Assembly (NCBI GenBank): GCA_024181965.1 | Contig: BQXS01012721.1 | Location: forward strand, 1,216 to 29,498 | Origin: Aduncisulcus paluster | Lineage: Eukaryota; Fornicata | DNA length: 28,283 nt | Reading direction: 5' to 3' | In this document: positions 1-8,588 of the stretch, in pieces | Layout of the letters: each line of letters starts with the position of its first letter | How positions within the stretch are numbered: position 1 is the stretch's first letter | Notes under the pieces: generated by a model | Databases searched by the model: none | Told to the model about the DNA's origin: nothing | The model's input: the letters and a program-made list of their open reading frames with translations, nothing else | Translations under genes and position numbers: made by a program

Positions 1-3000
1 CAAGAACAAGAACAAGATCATGATCATGATCATGATCATCATTTTTCTTCTTCTTCTTCTTTTCAGGATCCTGATTCATCCCGTGAAATGTTAGCGGTAT
101 CTCCTACTCTTGTTCGTTGTCCTTCTTCTTCTTCTTCTTCTTCTTCTTCTTCTTCTTCAGCTAATAATTTGCTTTCTTTATGCCACACTCCTATCCCTCT
201 TCCATTGATATCGCCTCCACAAGATCAGATTGATGGATTCTTATCGCTTTGGTCCCAGCAATCCCCCTTTTTAATATCTGTGTTCCCATCAAGTGTTTCT
301 TGTGCTGCAGATGTTGATTGCTGTGGTGTCGTTCTACCAATACCGTTTGAAATTGTTAGCGAATGTGTTGACACTCTTGAAAAAGAGTATATACGAATCA
401 CTGAAGCTGAGCGGATATCAATTGGGAAAAGAAGACACCACGACGACCAGTTCATTTCATCACTCGGTGGAGGTGATAAACGTTCAAAAAAGACAAGATG
501 GGCATTGCCATTGGATTTACGGTATAGAACGAATGCTACGGAGACAGATACAGACACATACGACAAACAAAGACGTCCTGGAAATAATATGAGAATAATG
601 AACAAGAGCAACAACACAACTTTTAAAGATGAAGAAGAAATTGTTATTAAAAAACCTGATCAAACTGTAAAATATCAATTTCCTCATTTCGATCGTATAT
701 TCCATTCAAATTATTTTCACCATACATCACAACGAAAAGTCCACAGGTTATTTGAAGGAATTCTAACAAATCCGTTCTCAGGAGAAGGAAATGGCTATGT
801 TATTGAAGAGGATTCCATCATGTCTTCCTCCATACAACCTGCTCATCCCAATCCTTCTGAGAAAAGAGATAGAGAGAGGGAGTGTGATAGAGAGTGTGAT
901 AGAGATGTTGATAATGATAATGATTCATCTTCTTCTTCTTATTCTTCTTCTTCGGAAGAAGAGGGAGAGGAAGAGGGAGAAGAAGAAGAGGAGGAAGGAT
1001 CTTCTCTTGAAGAACAACATATCAAAGCCTCCAAACCAACCTTTGTCCATAAATCTAACTATAAACTTTCAATTGAGGGAGTTGATAGAATTAGACGATT
1101 CATATCTCCACAGTTATTATCTTCAGGATCATCCATGGCAAGAGTAATATTATGGAATAATTGTTGTATGTGGTGTGGGTGCATGTTCGAAGATTCAAGG
1201 GATTTGTATCAGCATATTATTGATCACGTAGTCAATCTATTCCAAGAAAAATCACCTCATTCAGAATGTGAAAAGAAGTTTTGGTTCCCAATTCTATTTC
1301 AAAACTCCGACAACACTACAATTGGACGAAACAAAACCAATTTCGCACGATCTCAAGTATTTGATGATTCATATGCCAAATCAAAACCATCAATCATGAA
1401 TTTATCACTCAATGATGCCATTACAGCTTCAAATAGGACCATTTCAAGAGCTTTGAACCCACCAAGACCCTCAGAATCGTCTTCTACTCATCGAGGAGCC
1501 ATTTCTTTAGCTCAGTACCATCACATGATGCATCCTTACTCGTCTTATATAGCCGTAAGAGATGCGGTTGGTCGTGGGTCCCATCCAAATCCCTTGACTC
1601 TCCAATGGCAACAGATCCAACTTCATCACATTAGACAGTGGAAATCATGGTCAAATAACATTATTATGAAACTTAAGTCCGCCGTTTCTCTCTCTTTAAC
1701 TTCAGCAGCTTCGATTGATGAGCAAAAGAAGGCCAAAGAATCAATAGCAATAACTGGTACCAAGCAGAATGTCAGTGGAAGAAAAGAAGACGAAGGTATT
1801 ATTGATTCGAAACGATTGCTTGTTCAACAGCATGAAGATGAAAAGATTGGACCTGGAGCTTCCAGGCCTCTTCCAAAGAGGAAAGAAGAGGAAGAGGGAG
1901 AGGAAGAAGAAGAAACCAAGAAAGAAGAAAAAGAAGAAGAAGAAGAGAAAGAAGAAGAGGAAGAGAAAGAAGAAGAAGAAGGTAAAGCCAAAGCCAAAGG
2001 TATAGTTGAAGGAAAAGGAACTAACTTCCCCACTGCCCCTTCTTCACGTTCTCATGTTCCTCGCAGTTCTTCTTCTTCTACCTCTTCTTCCAAATCCACT
2101 CCTTCTCCTTCTCCTTTGGACCAGCTTATAAAATCAATCAATGATGACATTAAACAAGGCCCGACTGGGTTTGGATATCTCTCTCCTTTAAAACTTATTG
2201 ACAAAGGTCTGATGAGACGACTTGTACAACGAGGACATAGTCACGGACGAAAGAGTTGGTTCCCTTCTATTGTGAGTTCATGTCCATTGCCACTCCGATT
2301 TCTATTTTTAGTCGCCCAAGCTATTCGTAAAACCACCAAGACATCACTCGAAAAATGGATAAAAGATGAGCTTAAGAAAGAAACTTCACGGATTGAATCA
2401 CAATCGAGAATTGTAACCAAAGAAAAAGCTGTATCCCTTTTCTCAATCGATGAGACCTCTGGCGTTTTGTTGGAAGATGAGGATGAGATTGTTAAGATGC
2501 CCCAAGTATTGAATGGTGGATGGGAAGGGAAACTTGGTGGTTGGGGAGGTTTGGGGATGGCTGATGGTGTTGACGGATGGAATAAGAGATATTCAAACTC
2601 AAAAAGGGTGAAATATAGCTCAATTTTGCCACTTTCTCTATCATCACGAATGAAAACAACTAATCCATCAACCATTCGTAGAATTCCTGAGAATATCCTC
2701 CTTTCACATTGTGCACAGTTAACTCCACCAGAATCGACCCATATGTTGATTTTGTTTAGTTTCTCACTGCCTATTTTTGGATCTCTATATGATCCGAAAC
2801 GTATTCGAAAAGAACAAGCTTCGCAGTTATCTGGACATACTTCTGGCAAGAGATTCCGTACGATTACTCCCTTAGATGTTATCAGTTATCCGAATTCTAT
2901 TGTGAATATCAATATAAAGAGAAATTCCAATGGGAGCATAAAAAAGCATAAAAAAGGATCCAACCCTGATCATCTTTCCTCAAATAATCAGTATCCTCCT

Positions 3001-6000
3001 TCTATAATTAGCCCAATGCTATATTTAGGCAATAGGATCAATGCTCCACCGTTATATCCTCATCAGTATACCAATCTGCTTTCTATGTTGCTCCATGTGA
3101 AAAGTGTATGTCTAAATTTAGATTCTATGGCATTAGTCACGACTCATGGCAGCCTTGAGTCCTCGTTAGCTGAGTGGAGGATAGAATTGGATTCACAGAC
3201 AAAGATTAAGAAATATCGACAAGTTCTTCGGCAAGGAATATCACAAGAACAAGACAGATTATTGAGCCAGCACAAATCTAAAAAGTTCAATTCGTATAGA
3301 TATCAGACATCTGATAAAAGTTTTGCCCCGAATAGTAATAATAGAAAACCAAGAATAACATCTCGAGATGAATCGTTACCGTCCAATAAGAAAAGGAAAG
3401 ATGTCTTTGATTATCTTACAACCACGAATGAAGAAGAAAGAGAAGAGGGTATGGATGAACTCGCAGAGAAATACCATCGACGATTCTTTAGAAATATATT
3501 CCGAATTCGACCTCCTCGTCATATGTTTTCCTCTATCTCTTCTCCTTGTGTTGCTTTAATCTCACCGCACTTACTACCCTTTGCTCCTTCGCTGCAACAT
3601 GATGTGAACAATGGAGAGGTGGGAGGGGATGGCTGTGCTCCAGTATGGGCCTGTGTGAATTCAATGAGGGCTGGTCTTGGTTGTTCGAGAGGATGGAGAA
3701 GAGAAATAGCCAGTAGAGGAAAGATGGATTTGAATGATAGTAATTTTGTACAAAGAATCAAGAAAGAAGAAGAAGAGGAAGAAGAAGAAAGAGGAAGATG
3801 GAGAGGAAGAGGAAGAGGAAGAGGAAGAGGGAGAGGGAGAGGAAGAGAGAGAGGAAGAGGAAGAGGAGGACATATATATAGTTTTCAATCTCATACTCAT
3901 ACACACGATCAACATTATGCTATATCTCAACCTATGGATAACACTAACCCTTCAGTCGATCAAATTATAGAATCTAAAGTATATAATGCATTACGTAAAC
4001 AAGCCAATGCTAGTCTATATCCATTTTTCCATGGAGCCAAATATCCTGCTCGTTTTCCCTATATTGAAACCAGTGTCGATTTTCGGTATGCTCTCGTATG
4101 TGCCCTAAGTTGTTCAATGGTCAGTGGGTTTATGTTACCACATTTTGAGCTTGAAAGCAGAGCAAAAGTCTTAACATCTATGTGTGAATGGCTTATTACA
4201 AGGGTCGGCAATGATAAGAACCTAAAAGATCGGAGGAAAGTTGGTGGTTCTTTGAAATCGTCCTCATCTGCCAGTCAAGTCGTTGATCCAATTCTGCAGG
4301 GAGAAGAAGAAGATAATATTCAGTGTGAAACATCGTTGCTCGAAGGATCCGGTGTCAAAGTTAGAGGTGTAGTTGCCAATTCTAAAAATAGAGTGAGTTT
4401 ATCCAGTTCGAGAAGAGGGATGCAAACCCAGTCCTCGCTTTCTACCATTCAACAATCTATTGGGAAAGCTTTGGCCCTTTTCTCATTCATTGTACATCAT
4501 TCAATTCCTTCCTCTCGTGCTAAGAGCAAGACAGCAGGCGCACAAATCAGTGGTACTGGTACACGTAACACAACATCAGCAGCAACAGCAACAGCAACAG
4601 CAACAGGCTTACATCGTAATGGTCATTATCATGGAACTGCCACAACTCAACAACACCCGTCAGTGATTGAACCAAGTTCAGAGGATACAGCTCACACAGC
4701 TATCTCTCAAATCTCTCAGTCTTCTTCAACAATCTCAAGCCAATCTAAGAATTACTCGAGTTCAACCTCTTTTATTCCCAAAATATCCCCAATTTTACCA
4801 GAACCAACGTTTTTAGGCCAGTCAAATACTGTTAGATCTCTTATTGAGAATGAGGATGAGACTGCTTTCCCTTTACAAATCAAAGAAGGCCCCTGTGGTG
4901 GATTGTACTCTGAAACGTACTTCCAAAATCCTAAAGTGGTTGAAGGAATCTGTGTTGAAGCTGATAAAAGGAAAATACGTGATATGCCAACCGTATCATC
5001 TATCAGTGAAGCACAGCCTCACAAGAAATTCTCATATCATCTTTCCCCATCCATTCCTTTCGTCTCACCCATATGTTTCACTCTTCCTAATACCCCAGCC
5101 GTCTCACATCTTGTTTTCAACGCTGAAAAGGCTATCTGTGAGCGTGCTTTACTGACAGATATGACCTGTGTATCTCCCTATGCATCTGCTTTCTTCACGA
5201 TCTGTCTTGCTTGGCTGCGTATTATGGGGATGGTTGATCCATCACAAGTGTATTCCACTTATATGCACAAAGGAGAGGACAGGTGGATTAGTTTATTGTA
5301 TGAATATGTCAGTGAGGGTGTATATCCCCCTTTAGCTGTTCCTCTAAAGTATTTTTGTGGGAGAGAAGATGGGGGGGGTTGGTATGGAATTGATAGTACA
5401 ACGTCAGGTTCAGGTACTGCTTCAGGTTCTGGTTCAGGTACTGCTTCAGGTTCAGCCGTAAAGGTGGGCAAAGAGGAAGAGGAAGAGGGGAAAAGAAAGA
5501 GAGAGGAAGAAGAAGGAGAAGGCTCAAAAGAAGATGATGAAGATGATTCGTATGGAGGAGATCCCATTGGAGGAGAAGGAGAAGAAGAAGAAGAAGAAGG
5601 AGGAGAAGGGATTTCTAAGACAACGTTGTCAGAACAACAGCTGTTCACAGATCCGTATGCTGTTTCAGGGCCTAAATCTCTCCGTGGATTGTATTCTTTG
5701 TGTTCTCTGAAAGATGAAGAAGAAGAAACTTGGCGCTTGACAAGACGGGAAAGTGGCCGTATCGCATTGGGTAAGAAACGTTTGGATACTGCAAAAGGAA
5801 TCAAATCAAAGGGTATTTCACTCCCTTTAAACGATTCTGTTCATTGGTTCTTCGGTGGACGGAGAGAAGTAGATTCAGAAAAGACCATACCAACATCTCG
5901 ATCAGCAGCAGCAAAACACCATGCTGATGGTGATGCTGCTGGGCTTGGGAGGAGAGTGGGAGACGATCGTTCTGATCAGTATAAATTACCGTTTTCAACC

Positions 6001-6642
6001 GGTGATCCCGATCATTACCGGCATCTTCTTGAAGAGTTTTCTGCTGCCGACAACAGTGATATTGAAGTTTTTGATGATCAACTCCCTCGTTGGATGCTCA
6101 GAGTCGGGACCACAAACAGTCCAAGACGGTGGTTACATCGTTTCCTTTTGTTGAATTCCTCTTATAGGTCTTCTTTCGCCCATCCGGCATTTTTATCGTC
6201 TCTGACCGGTGAACATCTCTTGAAGTTTACGGCTAATGAACGGCGTGCCGAAGTCGGTCGATGGATTAATTTGGAAATCGTTAGAATTGTTGCTCTCGAA
6301 GGAAGGAAAAAATTCCGATATAAAGATGTTATGGATCAAAAACCGTCCTTTTCGAGACCATTTATCGATCTTCAGCTCGACGAAAGAGGAAGAGTCTTGT
6401 GTGCTCCCATCTTCTTCCATGAAAGTGTAAAATCTGTTCATTGTGGATTATCTCTCCTTCTTGGGTTTTGCAAATGGTTATTATCGCGATTAATTGGAAA
6501 TTGGAACCCGAAAAATAGAGTTCTTAGTACAAACAAATGTGGAGAATTACTTTGGGAAGGAGAAAGGTATATTTGGGATATAAAGGAAGAGATTAATATC
6601 GAATCCGTTGATTTGTTAATGAAAATGTTCTATATGAAATGA
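1..6642 (+). CDS. Giant low-complexity protein with a single C2H2 zinc finger (5' partial)
   Basis: The frame is open from base 1 to a TGA at 6640-6642, so the gene is probably cut by the left edge. The first ATG is at 88, and numbering here starts there (2184 residues). One canonical C2H2 finger is visible: C360-x2-C363-x12-H376-x3-H380 (nt 1165-1227). Elsewhere long Ser, Glu and Lys/Glu tracts dominate, with an Arg-Gly run near 3790-3870, an Ala-Thr run near 4573-4608 and a Gly-Ser-Thr-Ala run near 5404-5455. Between the tracts lie ordinary globular-looking blocks, notably a Trp/Phe-rich final ~250 residues starting around nt 5840. No signal peptide or membrane segment is evident. The finger and the RG run would fit a nuclear nucleic-acid-binding protein, but that is inference. 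I do not recognise the family. The gene converges on eS25. Confidence 0.82.
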   Translation, partial: QEQEQDHDHDHDHHFSSSSSFQDPDSSREMLAVSPTLVRCPSSSSSSSSSSSSANNLLSLCHTPIPLPLISPPQDQIDGFLSLWSQQSPFLISVFPSSVSCAADVDCCGVVLPIPFEIVSECVDTLEKEYIRITEAERISIGKRRHHDDQFISSLGGGDKRSKKTRWALPLDLRYRTNATETDTDTYDKQRRPGNNMRIMNKSNNTTFKDEEEIVIKKPDQTVKYQFPHFDRIFHSNYFHHTSQRKVHRLFEGILTNPFSGEGNGYVIEEDSIMSSSIQPAHPNPSEKRDRERECDRECDRDVDNDNDSSSSSYSSSSEEEGEEEGEEEEEEGSSLEEQHIKASKPTFVHKSNYKLSIEGVDRIRRFISPQLLSSGSSMARVILWNNCCMWCGCMFEDSRDLYQHIIDHVVNLFQEKSPHSECEKKFWFPILFQNSDNTTIGRNKTNFARSQVFDDSYAKSKPSIMNLSLNDAITASNRTISRALNPPRPSESSSTHRGAISLAQYHHMMHPYSSYIAVRDAVGRGSHPNPLTLQWQQIQLHHIRQWKSWSNNIIMKLKSAVSLSLTSAASIDEQKKAKESIAITGTKQNVSGRKEDEGIIDSKRLLVQQHEDEKIGPGASRPLPKRKEEEEGEEEEETKKEEKEEEEEKEEEEEKEEEEGKAKAKGIVEGKGTNFPTAPSSRSHVPRSSSSSTSSSKSTPSPSPLDQLIKSINDDIKQGPTGFGYLSPLKLIDKGLMRRLVQRGHSHGRKSWFPSIVSSCPLPLRFLFLVAQAIRKTTKTSLEKWIKDELKKETSRIESQSRIVTKEKAVSLFSIDETSGVLLEDEDEIVKMPQVLNGGWEGKLGGWGGLGMADGVDGWNKRYSNSKRVKYSSILPLSLSSRMKTTNPSTIRRIPENILLSHCAQLTPPESTHMLILFSFSLPIFGSLYDPKRIRKEQASQLSGHTSGKRFRTITPLDVISYPNSIVNINIKRNSNGSIKKHKKGSNPDHLSSNNQYPPSIISPMLYLGNRINAPPLYPHQYTNLLSMLLHVKSVCLNLDSMALVTTHGSLESSLAEWRIELDSQTKIKKYRQVLRQGISQEQDRLLSQHKSKKFNSYRYQTSDKSFAPNSNNRKPRITSRDESLPSNKKRKDVFDYLTTTNEEEREEGMDELAEKYHRRFFRNIFRIRPPRHMFSSISSPCVALISPHLLPFAPSLQHDVNNGEVGGDGCAPVWACVNSMRAGLGCSRGWRREIASRGKMDLNDSNFVQRIKKEEEEEEEERGRWRGRGRGRGRGRGRGRERGRGRGGHIYSFQSHTHTHDQHYAISQPMDNTNPSVDQIIESKVYNALRKQANASLYPFFHGAKYPARFPYIETSVDFRYALVCALSCSMVSGFMLPHFELESRAKVLTSMCEWLITRVGNDKNLKDRRKVGGSLKSSSSASQVVDPILQGEEEDNIQCETSLLEGSGVKVRGVVANSKNRVSLSSSRRGMQTQSSLSTIQQSIGKALALFSFIVHHSIPSSRAKSKTAGAQISGTGTRNTTSAATATATATGLHRNGHYHGTATTQQHPSVIEPSSEDTAHTAISQISQSSSTISSQSKNYSSSTSFIPKISPILPEPTFLGQSNTVRSLIENEDETAFPLQIKEGPCGGLYSETYFQNPKVVEGICVEADKRKIRDMPTVSSISEAQPHKKFSYHLSPSIPFVSPICFTLPNTPAVSHLVFNAEKAICERALLTDMTCVSPYASAFFTICLAWLRIMGMVDPSQVYSTYMHKGEDRWISLLYEYVSEGVYPPLAVPLKYFCGREDGGGWYGIDSTTSGSGTASGSGSGTASGSAVKVGKEEEEEGKRKREEEEGEGSKEDDEDDSYGGDPIGGEGEEEEEEGGEGISKTTLSEQQLFTDPYAVSGPKSLRGLYSLCSLKDEEEETWRLTRRESGRIALGKKRLDTAKGIKSKGISLPLNDSVHWFFGGRREVDSEKTIPTSRSAAAKHHADGDAAGLGRRVGDDRSDQYKLPFSTGDPDHYRHLLEEFSAADNSDIEVFDDQLPRWMLRVGTTNSPRRWLHRFLLLNSSYRSSFAHPAFLSSLTGEHLLKFTANERRAEVGRWINLEIVRIVALEGRKKFRYKDVMDQKPSFSRPFIDLQLDERGRVLCAPIFFHESVKSVHCGLSLLLGFCKWLLSRLIGNWNPKNRVLSTNKCGELLWEGERYIWDIKEEINIESVDLLMKMFYMK
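16..41. repeat. GATCAT simple repeat
   Basis: Imperfect tandem GATCAT units at the left edge, read in frame as alternating Asp-His within the large first protein. Confidence 0.7.
121..159. repeat. TTC/TCT microsatellite coding poly-Ser
   Basis: A near-perfect TCT trinucleotide run giving about twelve consecutive serines. It is one of several trinucleotide tracts in this gene. Confidence 0.8.
1873..1983. repeat. Purine-only GAA/GAG tract coding Glu/Lys-rich segment
   Basis: About 110 bases almost entirely of purines on the + strand, encoding a Glu/Lys charged run. Similar tracts lie at about 951-1010, 3764-3866, 5470-5610, 12435-12488, 12714-12767 and 16570-16606. Confidence 0.75.
3790..3870 (+). 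repeat. Arg-Gly (RG/RGG-like) repeat tract
   Basis: The AGAGGAAGAGGA-type repeat is read as consecutive Arg-Gly dipeptides, at about residues 1235-1261 of the first protein. RG/RGG boxes commonly bind RNA and are arginine-methylation targets; that role here is inferred from composition only. Confidence 0.65.
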
Positions 6643-6697
6643 TTTGACGCTTAATAAGTGATTTTTCTCGTTCGACACCAAAGACTATATCTTTTCG

Positions 6698-6716
6698 AAT
6701 AAAAGTTAATAATAAA
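6698..6716 (+). terminator. Candidate poly(A) signals for the first gene
   Basis: Two AATAAA hexamers, at 6698-6703 and 6711-6716, lie 56 and 69 bases past the TGA stop in the 119-bp space between the convergent first gene and eS25. The assignment rests on the motif and position only. Confidence 0.4.
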
Positions 6717-6738
6717 AGCAATTTAAATATATATGATA

Positions 6739-6744
6739 TTTATT
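6739..6744 (-). terminator. Candidate poly(A) signal for eS25
   Basis: AATAAA on the minus strand, 17 bases past the eS25 TAA stop at 6764-6762. Confidence 0.4.
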
Positions 6745-6761
6745 AAGATAGACTAGTTAAC

Positions 6762-7156
6762 TTATTCTTTGGGGGCACCACGGTAAATCACTTGTCTACG
6801 GGCCTTGATAACGGGAACAATAGCTCCTTTCTCTTCAAGCTCCTTGAGACAACGTCTAGCCAAAGAACCATTGATCTTGTGAGTGGAGATCAATTCAGAG
6901 ATAGAAATCATGGGAGAGTTACGGCAAGCCCTTTCAACACGATCGTAGGCAGCCTTGTCCTTCAAAAGGATAGCATGGTTAACCTTATCACCAGATTTTT
7001 CCTTGGACCACTATAATAACATAAAATAAACACAGGATTGCATGGGGAAGTAAGAATCAAAATTAAAGAACAAAATCAAACAAAAAGATTATAAATAATG
7101 GAAATTAGTAGGATATAAAAGAGAAAGAAATATTAACATACCTTCTTTCCAGCCAT
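6762..7156 (-). CDS. RPS25: 40S ribosomal protein eS25 (two exons)
   Basis: Component of the small cytosolic ribosomal subunit head. Exon 2 (7010-6762) encodes the winged-helix core, beginning WSKEKSGDKVNHAILLKDKA and ending QVIYRGAPKE. It matches the eukaryotic eS25 pattern (KWSK, then a K-A-x-Y-D helix, then G-S-L-A-R and Q-V-I-Y). The conserved stretch ahead of the first internal ATG has no ATG of its own. The start is supplied by a five-codon exon (7156-7142, M-A-G-K-K) joined in phase 0 across a GTATGT...TAG intron, which recreates the conserved Lys-Trp-Ser junction. The spliced protein is 87 residues, shorter than yeast (about 108) or human (about 125), because the lysine-rich N-terminal tail is nearly absent. 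It is divergent from eL13, with which it may share a promoter region. Confidence 0.95.
7011..7141 (-). other. Spliceosomal intron of eS25
   Basis: 131 bp, phase 0. The donor is GTATGT (7141-7136) and the acceptor TATAG ends at 7011. A TACTAAT element at 7110-7104 resembles a branch-point sequence. No AG occurs between it and the acceptor, so the first downstream AG is the one used. The splice is required to restore the conserved eS25 N-terminus. Confidence 0.9.
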
Positions 7157-7657
7157 ATCACGCCGAAATGAATGAGAAAAGGTTCGATCTGTGTTACTTT
7201 CTCATTCACTCCAAAAAAAGCAAAAGAATATCTTGCAATAGCGCGCCAGATAAGATCTTTTTTAACTTAATTTTATTCTTTTTTCAATAATCACGAACTA
7301 TTCTCAGTAATTCAATCTATGAATTTTCCATAATCATGTTTGTTGACGTTTTAGCTTTTCCTTCATCTCACGAGATTTTAGATTTCCATACAAATTTTAT
7401 ATTACCAATAAATATAACTTTCTTTCAATTTTGAGTGGTGACTCGTTTCCCCTTTGAGAAATAGAAATTTCTCTATATCTCCTTTATACGATGACCATCA
7501 TAAACAATATTCATGAATTTACTAATTTTACAACGCAATATTTAAAATCTTCTCCCTTTTATATTCATTTATTATTCATTTTCCCAAATCACTCAAAGAT
7601 CTATTTCGGGAATTCAATCTCCCAACAAAGATCTCCCATCTTCGTTCGGTTCCAAAG
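7157..7657. promoter_or_regulatory. Divergent upstream region shared by eS25 and eL13
   Basis: About 500 AT-rich bases separate the eS25 start (minus) from the probable eL13 5'-UTR exon (plus). No convincing gene is seen here. A 70-codon frame beginning at 7491 runs through the predicted eL13 donor site and looks like chance. A 10-bp perfect palindrome, AGAAATTTCT, lies near 7464-7473. A head-to-head ribosomal protein pair suggests coordinated transcription, but individual promoter elements cannot be assigned. Confidence 0.4.
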
Positions 7658-7786
7658 GTATGTAAGCTTTAGAACATTAATATACTTTTTAGAACTAATA
7701 TAATATTTATTGATGCATCATTTTGCCTTTCTTTTAAACCCCTATACTTTTTTTTTCATTTCTATTGTTTTTTATATGTTTTGTAG
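7658..7786 (+). other. Probable 5'-UTR intron of eL13
   Basis: 129 bp, from GTATGT at 7658 to TTTTGTAG ending at 7786, seven bases ahead of the eL13 ATG. It contains AACTAAT at 7693-7699, with no AG between that element and the acceptor. It has the same donor, nearly the same length and the same internal layout as the independently supported eS25 intron. It lies outside the coding region because TAG at 7791-7793 is in frame immediately before the ATG. Confidence 0.7.
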
Positions 7787-7793
7787 TGATTAG

Positions 7794-8360
7794 ATGAGAC
7801 ACAACAACCCTCTCCCACTTCAGCATCGTCCCAAGTGCCATGGCATGTACAAACTCTGGTTCAACCAGGCCGGTCGTAAAGCTAGACGCCGTACCACCCG
7901 TCAAGAGAAAGCTCGTGCTGTTTTCCCTCGGCCCGTTGATGGTGCCGTTCGTCCAGCTGTCCCTGGAATGACCAACCTCCATAATGGTAAGGTCCGTAGT
8001 GGTCGTGGATTCACTCCCGCTGAGTTGAAGAAATGTGGACTTACTGCTCCTTACGCCCGTACTATCGGAATTGCTGTTGACCTTCGCCGTACCAACAAAT
8101 CTGAGGCTGTCTTTGAGCGTAACGTTAAGCGTCTCCAAACCTACATGGACCGTCTTGTGATCATCAAGAAGGGTGAGGACAAGAAGGCCTTCACTCAAGT
8201 TCGTGTTGCTTTGCCTGTTGTCCGTGAGGATCGTGTTTTCGAGACTCGTGAGATTTCTGATGCTGAGAAGAAGAAGTGCGCTTACTCCATCACTCAAGGA
8301 CGTCGTAAGATGCAGAAGATCAGAGGTCGTCTCGCCAAGAAGACCGAAGAGTCTGAATAA
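7794..8360 (+). CDS. RPL13: 60S ribosomal protein eL13
   Basis: Structural protein of the large cytosolic ribosomal subunit. The 188-residue product shows the family hallmarks in order: W-F-N-Q-A-G-R-K-x-R-R near residues 22-32, A-R-x-x-x-P-R-P near 39-47, K-V-R-S-G-R-G-F-T near 66-74, the strongly conserved A-R-T-I-G-I-A-V-D-x-R-R-x-N-K-S near 88-103, and a basic C-terminal helix. The length is close to yeast eL13 (about 199). ATG 7794 is the start because TAG sits in frame directly upstream. The N-terminus (M-R-H-N-N-P-L-P-L) is shorter than usual but aligns through the N-P-L-P and F-N-Q-A-G blocks. The TAA stop is embedded in AATAAA (8356-8361). GC at third positions looks higher than in neighbouring genes, as expected for a highly expressed gene. 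Confidence 0.97.
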   Translation: MRHNNPLPLQHRPKCHGMYKLWFNQAGRKARRRTTRQEKARAVFPRPVDGAVRPAVPGMTNLHNGKVRSGRGFTPAELKKCGLTAPYARTIGIAVDLRRTNKSEAVFERNVKRLQTYMDRLVIIKKGEDKKAFTQVRVALPVVREDRVFETREISDAEKKKCAYSITQGRRKMQKIRGRLAKKTEESE

Positions 8361-8361
8361 A
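8356..8361 (+). terminator. AATAAA overlapping the eL13 stop codon
   Basis: The hexamer contains the TAA stop (8358-8360). It could act as a poly(A) signal, as TAAA-type signals overlapping the stop do in some metamonads, but no transcript end is visible. Confidence 0.3.
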
Positions 8362-8588
8362 TCTGTTTAGATCGGGTATAAATATTTTTCAATTGGATTT
8401 CTATCCTATTGGCCATTGTCAACTCTTTTTATTAACTTTGATCTTTATTTTAATTTTTTGCAAAAATACCAGTGGTACTTTACGACACCTTCAATGAATT
8501 GGTCACAATGTCACAATAGTATGTTACAATAGTATATTCAAGACCAAATTTATCCATCATTCTTATCCACATCTATGTCCAATTTCCA

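Noticed and set aside
2241-2849. 202-codon minus-strand frame opposite the first gene
   Set aside because: It lies wholly inside a longer plus-strand frame, shows no family motif, and mirrors the sense composition.
3661-3930. Minus-strand poly-Ser frames opposite the purine tracts (also at 1824-2033 and 5259-5804)
   Set aside because: These are reverse readings of GAA/GAG tracts. The simple-repeat DNA stays open on both strands by composition.
7491-7703. 70-codon plus-strand frame upstream of eL13
   Set aside because: It crosses the predicted GTATGT donor at 7658, is AT-driven in composition and has no recognisable domain.
7734-8297. 187-codon frame antisense to eL13
   Set aside because: It is the complement of a well-conserved ribosomal protein gene and has no independent evidence.
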